Assembly (NCBI GenBank): GCA_001466705.2
Contig: LATX02000234.1
Coordinates: 62,001 to 126,000 of the forward strand
DNA: 64,000 bases
Reading direction: 5' to 3'
Source of the DNA: Moniliophthora roreri
Lineage: Eukaryota > Basidiomycota > Agaricomycetes > Agaricales > Marasmiaceae
Within the stretch, counting starts at the first letter, position 1, and each line of letters opens with the position of its first letter. Below, in pieces: positions 33,836-45,611 of this stretch. The notes under the pieces are model-generated. The model saw only the letters and a list, made by a program, of their open reading frames with translations, had not been told where the DNA came from and made no database searches. The position numbers were made by a program, and so were the translations under genes.

Positions 33836-35043
33836 ATTAGTTGATTTATAAGGAGATGGCTGATTTCCACGCGTAGATCAAGTTCAATTCCTGCCTTCTC
33901 ACAACACAAATGTCTTACACAAATCAGTAATAACAAGGTAAACTTGTCCACATACCTCGAAATTTTGGCGGGTAAAAACCCTGATAACGCTGCAACAGGC
34001 GTGACGGCTTCCAAACGTTCGGGCTCCGCTTCAATTCTTGCCCCTCAACGGCATATTTTTCCTAACCCTTTTCACTTTTTTTTTTCTCAAAGTTCTAGTT
34101 TCTTGCGCTTGAGGCGGGGTCAAGCAACTTTACCTGGTCCGTTCGGGCAATTTCGGCCTTGTCGCGTTTATTGGGGAATCTTCTTAACATGACTCTCCCC
34201 AGTTGCCTTTCTTGCCCATTGCAATCTCTGATCTAAATCTTTCTGCTTCCTGTCATTCAATGCGTCACAGGAACCGCTGCGGAAATAACTAGAGCACCCT
34301 GACAATTCGACATTCCGAGCCCCGCTGCTGTGCTAAATTTTCGGGCGACGGCGACTCGGGTGCTAGCCGAAAACAAGAAGTAATCATTTCATTGTCAGCC
34401 AACGCCAGTGGTCGCGCACGCCTCCTGAGGTTGTTTCAATCCTGCAGATAGCGGACGACTGGGATTTCTTCAGGTACATGTCGCCGAGCCAGGGAAAGAA
34501 CCCTCGGTCAACCTCGTGGGTGTGGAGCCAACTGACCTTCCAAGACTGATCCTTTCGAAAAAAAAAAAAGTCAATAACCCTGCGCAAGTTGCCCAGTCCT
34601 TAAAAGCACACAACTCGGACTATTCGACATTGAATCACGATGAATAGATATAGCCCAACAAGAAATACAAGACAACGACTGAGAATGGGAATGAACGTGA
34701 ACATATACTCAATTAAGTGAAAGCCAAATGAACGAAACAGAACTACTTGTCGCATCTTGCCTGGATGTCTGTTTGCACCATCACGAACAAACCGCCTGCG
34801 ATCTGCCAACGAACGAAAAAACGACAAACGTGCCCAAAATTGTCGTAGATCCACCATTTCAAACTCCTGACAGTGACATGATCACTCCTTCACCTTGAAA
34901 GCAGTCCCACAAAAGAATAAATGACCGCCGCCAATACAAGCTATTGACACCCGACCAGCCCTCTTCCTCCGACGACCGCATGCTCATGAATACTAAACCC
35001 GAGGGGTGAGCGCCTTCCGACAATCCGACTCGTATCACTCGTA
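33836..35043. other. Upstream region of the Zn2Cys6 gene
   Basis: This is a 1.2 kb gap between the transcription factor start and the 3' end of the ERF2-like gene. Frames are short and lack motifs. I see T-rich and A-rich tracts near 34075-34087 and 34559-34569 but no RNA gene. Confidence 0.5.
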
Positions 35044-37768
35044 TCATGAGTCACGACCATGGACAACATCCGCGAGCCCCGGGTTGACCTCTCTCTTGTC
35101 TTCCGTCGCTATTCCTGACGGGTCGAGCCATGAATAGCCAGATGGTCGACACAGGACCGCCATCAGGTTGCGCCTCCAAGTCCCATGCGAAAAAGGGTTT
35201 GGCGGCGCAGGCCCTGGTACGAGTGTCTTGTGAGCTTGATTCCGGATCTGGAAACAGATGATCAGTAAAAGTTGTGGGCGGGGGAACGGGAAGATAGATT
35301 TTTCGGCGCAAGCGAATAAATAATATCACGAAGGAGAAAGAAAGCCGGGAAAAAAGGGTAGCGGTGATGCAGACCAAAAAAGAAGACAATTACTGAACAG
35401 TGAAAAGCTAGACATGAGTCAAAGTATCTGCATCAAGACTCGGGTCCCTGTTAACAAGAACATTGTGAACTGAATGAGGGTGTGGCTGACACGCGACATA
35501 ATCTCGGTTCACGCTACGGCTCAACTTGAGGCCGCCGATGAACATCTGGCAACGGTTCCTAGTAGGAATGCATCGAAGCGGAAAGAGAAGAAAGACAGAG
35601 ACAAGCGACAAATGGAAGAGGACCAGAAAAGGTCAAGAGTACCACCAGTCGTCGGTGAATAGCCATATCGAAGATGCGACGTGGTACAGACAACAACGAC
35701 CAAAAAGAAAAAAAAAAGGACGGAGAGGAGAGGAGAGGAGAGCAAACAAACGAGCGCCGAACCCCAAAACGTTGAGGGTTCGGGTCGACAGTCGTGGGTC
35801 AAGAAGAATCGCCTCCTTTAGAGGATTCAGCTGGTAGTCAGCTTGAGCAAGCCTCTTGGCGATTGAATTATGCACTTATTAAAAGGACGCCATATCTAGT
35901 GCCTCCGCCGTACCCCCGATCACGGAGAGACGACTAAACGCTACCAAAATGTGTCCAAATCAACGAAGTGACAACTACAGTACGCTTATGTCTCGACAGA
36001 ACCCAATCAAATGATGATAGGAGTGGGGCGCACGATCCTGTCTATGACGCAAACCGGGAAGAGAGGAAGAGAAGAGAAAAAAAGGACATGGCGCAAGAAA
36101 ACCAAGAATGCTCACCTGCTCTATCGTCGTAATATTTAGCAACAGAAGCTGAAACAAAAGGTTGGTCAGCGACATGACTTTCAATGTCCGTAAGTTGAAG
36201 TTGTCACCTACCCGAACGTGATAGCTCGTTAAGGCTGAGACTGGCCAGATGACTACGATGCTGAGCGCAAACGCAGCAGCACTTCCTGCACCTTCGCCCC
36301 TCGCTATGGCTTGTCGGAACGACATGTTTTCCCGACGAGTAAGCAGGTACAAATGCAGTGCCGTCGTGCATATGATTAGAATTAGTGCTAAGGTCTGTTG
36401 GGCAGTTAGAAGTCGAAGAAAATGACGACAACGATGATACTAACAGCAGATAAAAGTAGAACAAAAAAGGTAGTGTAGTTCCTCCGACCCACACAGTTAT
36501 TGACCCACTGACAGTGATGGTCACACCCGTCGATGCAATTGTCGCACTTAGTACAGCAGTCAGACTGGCAAGTGACATGGAATAAAGTAGCTGTGACACA
36601 CCATTTTACAATGACTTGATCTCGGGGGCCGGTAAGTCTTGCACGTAGGACAGTACTTGACTCGGACGCTTGACAATCCAAATTTAAGTTTCGGGTGAAC
36701 GCAACAGAATGGGCACTCACACATCGGACCGAACCTTCAGATCCCTTGGCATTGGTGCACGCACACCACCGTCTGAAGGTGAGTTTGCTGGGTATGGGGG
36801 ATCAGGGTCTAAATTCCGAGGCAATATCCCTGGGTCCATAGTTGCCTGCGTGATAGATCTGTAAATGAACACGTCTCCAAACGCTAGTCAGACCAAAAAC
36901 TCACCGTAGTCAACATACTTGTAATGACCATTGCTGCTAGGTACGCTCCAATGATCACCAGCACTTTCCCTCCTGCTCCTTCATTTCTCCACCACCATGG
37001 ACATGTCGCACCGAACCAGAGCCCGCTAATCGCCAACACAATCGTGAAACAGAAAATAAATGCCCAAGGAGAGTCCCCTCCTAGTAACAAACGGCCTCCA
37101 AACAAGAATTTATTCCGCGAGGGGTGAAGCTGATAATTTCGCATAGGCTTGTTAGTTTTGGGGTTCACGATGGGCACTGAGGCTAAAGTTGCATAAGCTG
37201 CAGGTCCAGAAAAAGATGCGTGGGTTTGGGAAGTGCTGAATGATGAACGACGACGGCGCTGCAACTCCAATTGCCGAGTGCGGGCGTTGGGCGACGGTAC
37301 GGGAGAATCTGAGGAATTGGAACCTCCGGATTTATATCGACTTCGTCTGTGCCCAAAATTGAAATCATCGTCCGTCTCTTCATCCAGTCCAGCCTGCGGA
37401 ATAACAGTCTCCTTCATGCCCATTCCCATCTTATTGCTACTGGAAGTAGTCGGCCGCTCATCCTCATCGAAAGACTGTTCGACATTGCGGTTTGCAGAGT
37501 CGTCCATTGACATTCCTCTGCTCAAGTTGAAGACCCGGTCGACGCTGTTCCTAACCAAGTTACTCGTATTGGAGCTGGCATTCGTAGGGGTTCCAGTTCT
37601 CGAAGGTACGGCATCTTGGGAGACATCTGAATGCCGCTTTTGTATATTCTCTAGAGGAAATAAATCATGCTGAGGGGAGTATTGAGGTTGATTTGGCCGA
37701 GAGGGACGAAAGAAGGAAGCGGAGGGCTGTATACCCCCTGCGTGAGTGCTGCTAGTTGGTGGTGGCAT
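35044..37768 (-). CDS. ERF2: DHHC palmitoyltransferase, ERF2-like
   Basis: I prefer the ATG at 37768 (MPPPTSSTHAGG). An in-frame ATG at 37825 would overlap the start of the divergent gene. A Ser-rich cytosolic N-terminus of about 200 residues is followed by two membrane segments (near 37080-37020 and 36970-36920). The zinc-binding catalytic domain reads YCPTCKTYRPPRSSHCKMC and CIDGCDHHCQWVNNCVG, with the catalytic DHHC intact. An NYTTFF motif and two further membrane segments follow. The C-terminal exon (IRNQAHKTLVPGPAPPNPF...ATEDKREVNPGL) matches the family's conserved end and stops at 35044. It lies beyond an 868-bp intron. Yeast Erf2 palmitoylates Ras with Erf4. Confidence 0.88.
35248..36115 (-). 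other. Unusually long last intron of the ERF2-like gene (868 bp)
   Basis: The donor follows the codons for TIEQ (GTGAGC at 36115). The acceptor TTTCCAG precedes IRNQAHK at 35248. Both exons keep phase 0, and the joined motif EQIRNQAHK is typical of the family. Other introns in this window are 42-70 bp. The intron contains a (GGAGA)n run (35721-35742) and an 8-bp perfect hairpin CCGAACCC/GGGTTCGG (35757-35783), but no clear ORF. Confidence 0.7.
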
Positions 37769-37806
37769 CAGGCAAAGTGCATTTGGGCCCTTGCACGTGC
37801 AAAACC
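37769..37806. promoter_or_regulatory. 38-bp divergent start-to-start region (ERF2/PPAT)
   Basis: The start codons of the palmitoyltransferase (minus) and the adenylyltransferase (plus) are only 38 bp apart. The 5' untranslated regions must overlap the neighbouring gene, or one start lies further inside its gene than modelled. The palindrome GCACGTGC (an E-box-like CACGTG) lies here at 37793-37800. Confidence 0.6.
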
Positions 37807-38825
37807 ATGTCTGTTTCTCCTGCATCGGTGCTGCTCATAGCATCCTTGCCTTCCCTCGAACCACCATTATCTCTGGTCCCCGCTATTGTTGCTGCTACCA
37901 GAGCTGCACGAGAGAATCTCACAATTCTCCTTTATTCTCCTTTATTCAATTCCTCGGGTGGCATAAACCACAGCCAATCGTTCGATCAAGTACAGCGCCT
38001 CCTCACTTTCGTTTACGTCCAGGCGACCAAAGTCTCGCAAGAGCTGAACAAGATTTTATTGAACATTGATGTTCTTTTGAAAGGCCTTGACAATGACTAC
38101 CAGTTCCTGAAGGATTTCGACACCTTGTTCCGCATCACCGAGGAGCACATCGACATCCCCATACCTTCACGGGTCCTCTCTCTTCCTCAGACCTATATAA
38201 ATCGATCTGAAGACGACTCAGTTTCTTCAGAGCCCCATACACACCCGGATGAATTATCACCCTCCAATGTCGATACGCCGTCTACATATCCGGTCGTCGC
38301 ATTAGGTGGAACCTTTGACCATCTTCATCCAGGCCATAAAATCCTCCTCAGCATGGCTCTCTTCATTACGTCCCGCAAGATTATTGTGGGCGTCACCCAT
38401 TCCTCGCTTCTACGAAACAAAATTAACGCAGACTTCCTGGAATCGCTCGAGACACGGATTGCCAATGTCCGACAGTTCTCCGAACTGTTTTGGCCGGGTT
38501 TAGAATCTTATGATGTGGTTCCGATTGAAGATGTGTACGGGCCTACCGGATGGGACACGGATATCCAGGCGTTAGTGGTTAGCAAGGAAACTTTGAAGGG
38601 CGCGGAAGCTAGTAAGGTCTTCCAAGTAGTGAAGAAATTTCTCGTTAATGCTCTATAGTTGCTTCCCATCGTGCCTCTAAATCTCTCCCCCCGCTCAAGA
38701 CATTCATTATCGACGTCATATCGCACGACTCGGTTAACCTGGACGATAGCGATCAGGACTGGCTGAGGAATGCGAAAATGAGTAGCACATTCATTCGTGG
38801 ATGGATAGCGCGTCAGAAGGCGTGA
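37807..38825 (+). CDS. CAB4: Phosphopantetheine adenylyltransferase (coenzyme A synthesis)
   Basis: The ATG at 37807 (MSVSPASVLL) gives 323 residues after removal of one intron (38612-38658). The N-terminal 150 residues are a eukaryote-type extension. The nucleotidyltransferase domain begins at YPVVALGGTFDHLHPGHK. The H-P-G-H motif binds ATP phosphates. Without the intron the frame would end early. Splicing instead yields ASHRASKSLPPLKTFIIDV and the ending KMSSTFIRGWIARQKA, as expected for the fold. The enzyme transfers AMP from ATP to 4'-phosphopantetheine to make dephospho-CoA. It corresponds to the monofunctional fungal PPAT and not to the fused animal enzyme. Confidence 0.87.
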
Positions 38826-39244
38826 TAATGACGCTTCAGATGATAAATGAACAAGGTGGTGACCAATGAAATACAATAGGTTTTTCAATAGAATGTTTGG
38901 ATAGGAAGAACACAAGAACGAATGTATGTACGATAGAACATTACGAGAAAGTGGAAAGGTCAAAGCTGAACGGGCGTCATGGCTATTATGTACCGAGAAT
39001 GACCATCTTGAGGAATTTTTTTCGACTCATTGCGAATCGTTGCAAATCTCGGCTCGATGCTAGGCTTTTTTCTTGGCTTTTTGAGATGCTTAATCATATG
39101 GCATACAAGCGTAGAGCGTAGAGAATAGTGGTGAGGCGAGAATGTAATTTTACGCCAACATGAAGAAGGTAACTAAACCCGGTGCCATCCCCAGCCAGCC
39201 TCGGTCATAAGCAGCAGTCATATCCATACAACACCCAACAATAT
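38826..39244. other. Shared 3' region of convergent PPAT and RPL7
   Basis: This is a 419-bp gap between two convergent stops. No coding or RNA features were seen. It is probably the two 3' untranslated regions. Confidence 0.6.
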
Positions 39245-40334
39245 TTAATTCATTTGTCTGATGAGTTTGTTGATGTTGGACTCCCGGTCACCAAAGTCAC
39301 CACCCTGGACAAAGTGCTGGAATTTCCGTGGTCTCCAGCCGCCGGTGGGGTTCGAGAGCTTGAACGGCCAAAGGAAGTTGGATGCCTGGACGAGTGAAAC
39401 GTGGTAAATGCATTGCTCGAGACCCTTGATAAGACACAATTCTCACCTGCTTGAAGTTGGGGCCGGCGGTGATGATCTCGTGAATGAGATCTTCAACACA
39501 GGTAATGTTGTATTTGCCGAGGTTCTCTTCAATAACCTGGTTATTGGCAAGAGGAATACGCTGCTTGTTGACCTTTCCGTAACCACGTTTGTAGATCAGT
39601 TCACGGACAGACTTGAGATTGGGCTCGCTGAAAACACGCAAGTTATATAAGCTAATCCTTCCCGTAAGTGACACGGGCGTACCCATAAGTGACATAGGGC
39701 TCGACAAGACGGAGCATCTGCTGTGTTGCTTTGGTGACCTTGACAAAAACACCGTTGTTGATTTGGAGCAGACGGAGGAGCTGTAAGATTTTACGGGGCT
39801 TGGGAGCAATTTCGTTAATACTGGAATCATGTATAAGATGGGAGATCAACCATGGGAAGGATATAACGCGTACCCCCGAATCCTAATAACAAAATACACC
39901 TTGGGTTGAGCGGGGACGTAGAAGTCACCAGCAGCCCGTGCAGCCCGCTTCAAGCGAATTTCTTCCTTCTCCTTTGCCAAGTATTCCTTTACATATGACT
40001 CCGCACGCTTGAAGATAACCTTACGCTGGGCCAGACGTGCCTAAAAAGCCGTTTCAGAAAAATCTTTGAGCCGAAATCTCTCCTCTCACCTTGCGGGCAG
40101 CAGTAGCCGCAGCAAGGCGCTCCTCACGGGCCTTTTCATTTTGTTTGCGCTTCTTGAGGAGGGTCTCCGGGACTTCGATTGACTAGAATTGCTCCACGCT
40201 CAAAATCTGATTTCCTTAGTTAATGAGAACTTGACTCACGGAAGCGCTCGGGACTCTGGAGAGGGATGATAAGACTGTCAGAAGCCATTAGAACGGACGC
40301 AAATCGCAGAAACGTACGTCGTGGATGGCGCCAT
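39245..40334 (-). CDS. RPL7: Ribosomal protein L7 (uL30), large cytosolic subunit
   Basis: I place the start at the ATG at 40334. Two short introns (donors GTACGT and GTGAGT) then join [20 protein letters not shown], the expected N-terminus. The ATG at 40288 falls inside the first intron. Later exons give [83 protein letters not shown] and the conserved end [16 protein letters not shown]. The protein binds 28S rRNA in the 60S subunit. As in other fungal ribosomal protein genes, introns are concentrated near the 5' end. They are about 60 bp, too short to host snoRNAs as the yeast RPL7 introns do. Confidence 0.95.
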
Positions 40335-40918
40335 TGGGGTTTTGAGGAGTGTCGATGATTGCCAAAGTCCAGCCTTTGCTAACGATGCGTGGATGTCGGC
40401 ATTTCCCGAGCAAGCCACTGGTTTCAACTGTGCAGTCTTATAAATTCGATCCCACGCCAACGGGTGGGCGGCAAATTGGGCGCTTGCAGCTGCGTGTATT
40501 CTACTACAGTAAGACTTTGGTAAGACTTTGGTAAGACTAGAACTGACCTTCACTGTCATCCGCCAAACTCCCCGTAATGCTTCTGTGAATCCAGTTTATA
40601 ATTATTCGGAATATTCGTGCTCTCTGCATATTCCCGAGTCCCTACTCACCCTGAGACTTCCCAACGTACTCAGGGACAACATGTTAAGGCTAAGCTTAAG
40701 CGGTGTCAAGCTGGGGAATTGGCAAGTCGTCCAAAACCTGTTCAGAACCGCAATCTACTCATGCCTCGCCGTTCGTCGTTTGCAGCCATCGATTGCGCAT
40801 ATCACTCGGTCATGTTTCTCATCGGAACTCATGGCGTCATTCTTATCATCCGTATCTGAATCGGGGTCCTCCAGACATAAATAACGCCATTTCCAACCGA
40901 CAATCCCCATTCTCAACC
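40335..40918. promoter_or_regulatory. Divergent promoter region of RPL7 and aldo-keto reductase
   Basis: This is a 584-bp gap between divergent starts. Frames crossing it (for example the plus frame from 40528) are not conserved-looking. Pyrimidine-rich stretches occur upstream of both starts. I identify no specific factor site. Confidence 0.45.
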
Positions 40919-41899
40919 ATGTCTCAACCCAACTTCACCCTTAACGATGGAACCCAAGTACCCTGGCTTGGTTTCGGTACTGGTACCGCTCTATACAAGC
41001 AGGATGCCACAGATTTTGTTCGTGTAGCCATCGAGACTGGTATCAGGCACCTGGATGGAGCGCAAATCTATGCAAATGAGGACTCCCTCGGTGATGGTAT
41101 CAAGGCCTCAGGCGTTCCTCGTTCTGAGCTGTATATCGTCACGAAGCTCCTGGAGAAGTTCGAAGAGGGTGAAACTCCCAAAAGCAAGCTAGTCGAATCA
41201 TTGAAGAAGCTTGGAGTGGACTATGTGGATCTGTACTTGATTCACTCCCCATATATTGCTCGTCAGCAGGGAAAGTTGAAAGAATGGTGGAAGCAGATGG
41301 AGGAAATCAAGAAGGAAGGCCTGGCGAAGAGCATTGGAGTATCCAACTATTCGTTGGAAGACCTTAAGGAGACCTTGGACGGCGCTACTGTCGTACCCGC
41401 AGTCAATCAGGTCAGTCTAAGATCACCATTGGTCTTCTTCGGTTCTGACTTTGGACTTGAACAGATCGAGTTCCATCCTTACGTGTGGGATACCGTCCAG
41501 CCTATCTATGACTTTGCGAAAGAGAAGGGTATCGTCCTCGAGTCATACGGCGGTCTTGTTCCTGTCACCAAAGCACCTGGTGGACCAGTTGATCCGGTTC
41601 TGGACTCTATCGCAGCGAGGCTCTCAAAGGACTCGGGTAAGACTGTCCAACCATCCCATGTTCTGACCAAATGGCTGCTCCAGAAGGGCGTCATCGTCGT
41701 AACGTACGTCACTTATCCCTTTCTTAATGAGAAGATTGACTAACTTTTCTGTAGTACTTCTTCCAAGCAATCTCGTATCAAGGAGACGCTTGGTGTTCCG
41801 GTGCTACCTGAACTTACTGCTGATGAAATCAAAGCAATTGAGGAGGCAGGACTCAAGCAGCACACTAGGATCTTCATGCGTCATGCCTGGGGCGAGTAG
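40919..41899 (+). CDS. Aldo-keto reductase
   Basis: Three exons (introns 41411-41464 and 41704-41754) encode 291 residues, slightly under the usual 300-320. The catalytic tetrad is complete: Asp in RHLDGAQIY, Tyr in the same motif, Lys in ELYIVTKL and His in DLYLIHSP. The conserved GFGTGTALYK and SIGVSNYSLEDLKE segments of the (beta/alpha)8 barrel are present, and the NADPH-binding end has TSSKQSRIKETL. The family reduces aldehydes and ketones with NADPH in the cytosol. Fungal members close to this length include conjugated-ketone reductases. The substrate cannot be read from the sequence. Confidence 0.92.
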
Positions 41900-42144
41900 A
41901 ATAACCAGGACAGGAGATGAATCAAAGGAAGCATTGATTGATGCGTATGTATGTGTAAGGTATATAAGTGAATAGGCGAGCGTTGTGTACGTTATGGCCT
42001 TCAACAGTGATAACTCATAGACCTTCCCGTGTTCAGACCGGCCGTGGTTGTAAATGATTCTCGGATTACGTTGCTCAAGAAGTAACACCAATTCCGGAGC
42101 CTGTCACACCGAAGTTGAATCTCTTCCTGAGCGCTTGATGCATC

Positions 42145-44650
42145 ATGTCGCATATCGAAGCTTCTGAATCGCAGACCTCGTATCCCGCCATCACCCGTGA
42201 CGACTCCAAAGACTGCCTTCTCGATGTTCAAAAACATGAAGAGTCTTCTCGATATCTCGCTCAGTTCAAATTCACGCCCAAGTGGAAAATCGTCACCTCG
42301 CTCGTATTCGGCACGCTCGTTCTCTTTGGTGGAATCGCTCTTACCGCTGTCCTTATAGATCGTGAAAAGGGTCTTCATCATTTGAGTGCGACATCTGGTG
42401 GAAATGGGAGTACAATCGTGACCGATACCAATATGACCTTCTTGTACACGAACGATTTCGGTGGCGATTGGGCTTGGGATCCTTCGGATCCGTTTGGTCG
42501 TGGTGGGAGAGCACAGGACTGGAGTAAACGCATTCCAGGTCTCGGCGAGCAGGTAGATGAGAAAGATACGTGGCAATGGGGTAAAGATATCGTCAGAGGT
42601 GTCAATTTAGGCGGATGGCTCGGCGAGTTTTCCTTCACACTTACGCGTATTTGTTCTTCCTCTAATTTGGCTTATACGCAGTGACGCGTCCATTTATTAC
42701 GCCGACGCTATACAACAAGTATTATGCCCTCACCAAGGATAATGAAGCTCACGTAGTGGATGAATGGTCTCTATCGTTTGCGATGGGCGCTAATTTGAGC
42801 ACGGAGATGGAAGAGCACTACAGAACTTTCATTGTGCGTTGCTTTGTCGTCCATCTAGATCTTCGCGACATAGCGCTGAGTAACCAGTGTAGACTGAACA
42901 AGATTTCGCCCAAATCGCTGCCTCGGGTCTCAATTGGGTTCGCATATCGATAGGATACTGGGCCATCGAGACTTGGCCTGGTGAACCGTTCCTGGAGGGC
43001 GTGAGCTGGAAGTATTTCTTAAAAGCGTATATGGACCCTCTTTTTGGTCACTACCTGATATTCACGTCAAGTTCTTACAGTATCCAGTGGGCCCGCAAAT
43101 ACGGCGTCAGAATCTTTCTCCAGGTTGAAGGTCTTCCGGGCAGTCAGAATGGGTGGGATCATTCAGGGAAAGGTGTGTTTCGTCACATTCTCCATGTACT
43201 TAACTAGCGCCTGATGTCCTGGACAGGCGGAACAGTTAACTTGTAAGCAAGTTAGCTTTGATTACTCGTCACGCGCAAGACTGAATGGTCGCGCTTGGTA
43301 GAATGAATGGTGGGATGCATTTCTAATGATTCTATTCAGTCTTTTAAAAGTCTGTCGGGCAGGTATAATGGGCATCGCGAATGCCCAACGAGCAATCAGC
43401 TATCTGCGAGTTTTCAATGAATTTCTCAGTAGAAATGAGTACAAAGATGTCGTGCCTGTGTATGCCGATGTCACATCTATTTTCTTGCTAATCAACTTCT
43501 CTCGGATGCAGCTTAGGCATCGCCAACGACATTCGCTTCTCGGTTATTGGTCGTGAATCCATTGAAAGCTTCTATAAAATTGTATACGATACTCTGAGGA
43601 GGGACGCGGGTTTCGGAGAAGGCAAGGGTCCGATCTTAGTGATCCAGGATGGATTCCAAGGGGTACATTTCAATTTAAGTGGTGCTTCTGCACATGCTGA
43701 TCTGCGAAATGTTTAGGTGAGCTTATGGGAAGGATTTATGCCTGGTGCCGATCGTCTGGCGTTGGATCAGCATCCCGTAAGTTCCGTGGGGTTGTTCGAC
43801 ATCTGGAAATTTCTCATGTTAGCGGTAGCTACTAGCCTGGAGTAGGGAAGACATACGTCAAAGGCCATGGTACGCCGAAACGCCTCTATATTGATTCTCG
43901 TTCGCCAGGCTGATGAACAATCCATCGGAAGTGAATGGGCTGTTGCAACGAATCGGTCTTCTGCCCAGTTCGGCATCACCCTCGGTGGGGAGTTTAGTAC
44001 GGGTGTGAATGATTGCGGAATGTGGTTTGTCTCTCATGGCTTAGTCTTCAGAGCTCTGGTAAGCACGACTCATCACGTTAATTCAGGGTAAACGGCATTG
44101 ACAACCCGACACTCTACGCCAACTGCTCTTACTGGAATAACCCCGAATCATGGGACGACACAACGATTCATTCACTCAGGGAAGTTACGCTAGCTTCAAT
44201 GGATGCGTTACAACATTGGTTCTACTATACCTGGAAGGTACGGCTGTTGGATTCGGAGTCTTCGGTCGGCGGCAGGGTGATGTGGGATTACCAGAGGGGT
44301 CGTGAAGGGGGCTGGGTTCCTAAAGGTAGAATCTTCCTTGAGCTCACACGGGGTCCCCATTAATGAAACCAAATGCAGACCCACGGGATGCTGTAGGCCA
44401 CTGTCCACTTATGAGCTCGTTTGATGGAGTGTATCCCGCGAGTGCTACTGGTGACTCGCTCGGCGACAGCACGGCCACTAGTATCGCCGAGACTAGTCCT
44501 ATTCCTTTCCCGCCAACATCAGTAGCAACTCCCGCAGGAGTGAACGGGACGCTGATGAATTGGTTGCCGAGATTGACACCCACTGGGACTTTGCCTGTGC
44601 TTGAGGGCGCTGGTGCAAGTACCAGCGTAATTGAGGGGGTCTATGTGTAA
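42145..44650 (+). CDS. Membrane-anchored GH5_9 exo-beta-1,3-glucanase-like protein with altered active site
   Basis: A cytosolic N-terminus of about 55 residues precedes one membrane segment (WKIVTSLVFGTLVLFGGIAL), making a type II protein with its GH5 domain outside. GH5_9 hallmarks are VRGVNLGGWLV (across a GC-AG intron, 42623-42681), TEQDFAQIAASGLNWVRISI, GLPGSQNGW, GEGKGP and the C-terminal GGWVPKDPRDAVGHC, then a Ser/Thr-rich tail. The nucleophile Glu is kept (GGEFSTGVNDCG). The acid/base position reads A-N-D where the family has N-E, and the usual D-L-H before the ALPGSQNG motif is Q-V-E. Introns are canonical around the N-D site, so a model error is unlikely. Relatives trim cell-wall beta-1,3-glucan. 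Activity here is doubtful. Confidence 0.85.
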
Positions 44651-45026
44651 GGCTATTTCATCTTTTTTGATTCCTGGGCATGCGCTGATGAGTATGGTAG
44701 ACCAATTCCTCTGTGTTCCTACCCAAACGCTTGGGATGCGGTTGGGCTGCCGCTGCCTACTGCGCCTTGCTCTGGACATTGAGTCCTTGAGGATTAATTG
44801 GTTCTGTGTTCGGCTTGGTTCGTTATACTTTTTATTTTGGGTGTTTTACTATATTCGGATGGCTCCTGTTGTATGTTATGTATAACACTGTTGAATAATC
44901 GATTGGCCCCTGCAGTAGATACATGCAGAAGTCGAAGATGGATAGTAAGTTGCTTGTAAGTATTGAACAAACATCCGATAATGCAGCGATTTCCCTCGAT
45001 CGAAGAGTGGAGAACGTTTTCTTTGT

Positions 45027-45611
45027 TTATTTCCCAAGTAGTTTTGAATCAACAAGCTCCTGTGTTAGAGACTCTGGCCCATCCCTGATTTCTATGACCT
45101 TCGAAACATCTGCCTGTTTTCATAATCAAAGTGTTAGAAAGGAAATAGTGGTGTTCAAATAACTGTCACGCGCCGTTGTTTGGAAGTCCAAGAATGCACT
45201 AGCATGTAATGTAAGCAAGCTGGTCTCGCTAGTTGTTGGAGCCCAGTTGATCAGGACCAACGGAAATGACGTTCTGCCATCAGAGTGTTTGAGTTCGTGG
45301 CTTAGGACGACGTAGCGAGGACTGTTCTCCGGAAGTTCTGAACTAAAAGGATGAACAAATGAGTATCGAAATGAACAAGATTTTGACCTTCTGCCAATTC
45401 TTCGATACTGATATTGTCAAACTGCTCGACCTCCTCCATGATTAATTTCTGCTTGTTGATCTTGATCACGATAGCGGCACTTCCTGCGCTACGGCGAGCA
45501 AATCTAAATTTCCGCAGACTGTCCTTGATGGATTGAGGGATGTCGACTGTGTGGGACTTGAATTACTTTCATGAGTATCGGATCTTTAGAAAGGGGAGCG
45601 TAACTGACCAT
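45027..45611 (-). CDS. GMF1: Glia maturation factor (GMF/Aim7) ADF-H protein
   Basis: The protein is assembled from short exons: HTVDIPQSIKDSLRKFRFAR, GSAAIVIKINKQKLIMEEV, EQFDNISIEELAE, LPENSPRYVVLSHELKH, RTSFPLVLINWAP and VSKVIEIRDGPESLTQEL. These are the signature blocks of GMF. The first coding exon is only the start codon (ATG at 45609-45611). The intron 45557-45608 then follows, giving M-S-H-T. The last intron boundary (after FQTT) is ambiguous between a GC donor (reading A-D-V-S) and a GT donor (reading A-H-V-S). GMF binds Arp2/3 complex, dissolving actin branches and blocking nucleation. The usual length of about 140 residues is matched. Confidence 0.9.

Noticed and set aside
40278..40559. 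Minus frame upstream of RPL7 as separate gene
   Set aside because: It contains the true RPL7 start (MAPSTT) but reads through its first intron. The upstream part is a 5' untranslated region.
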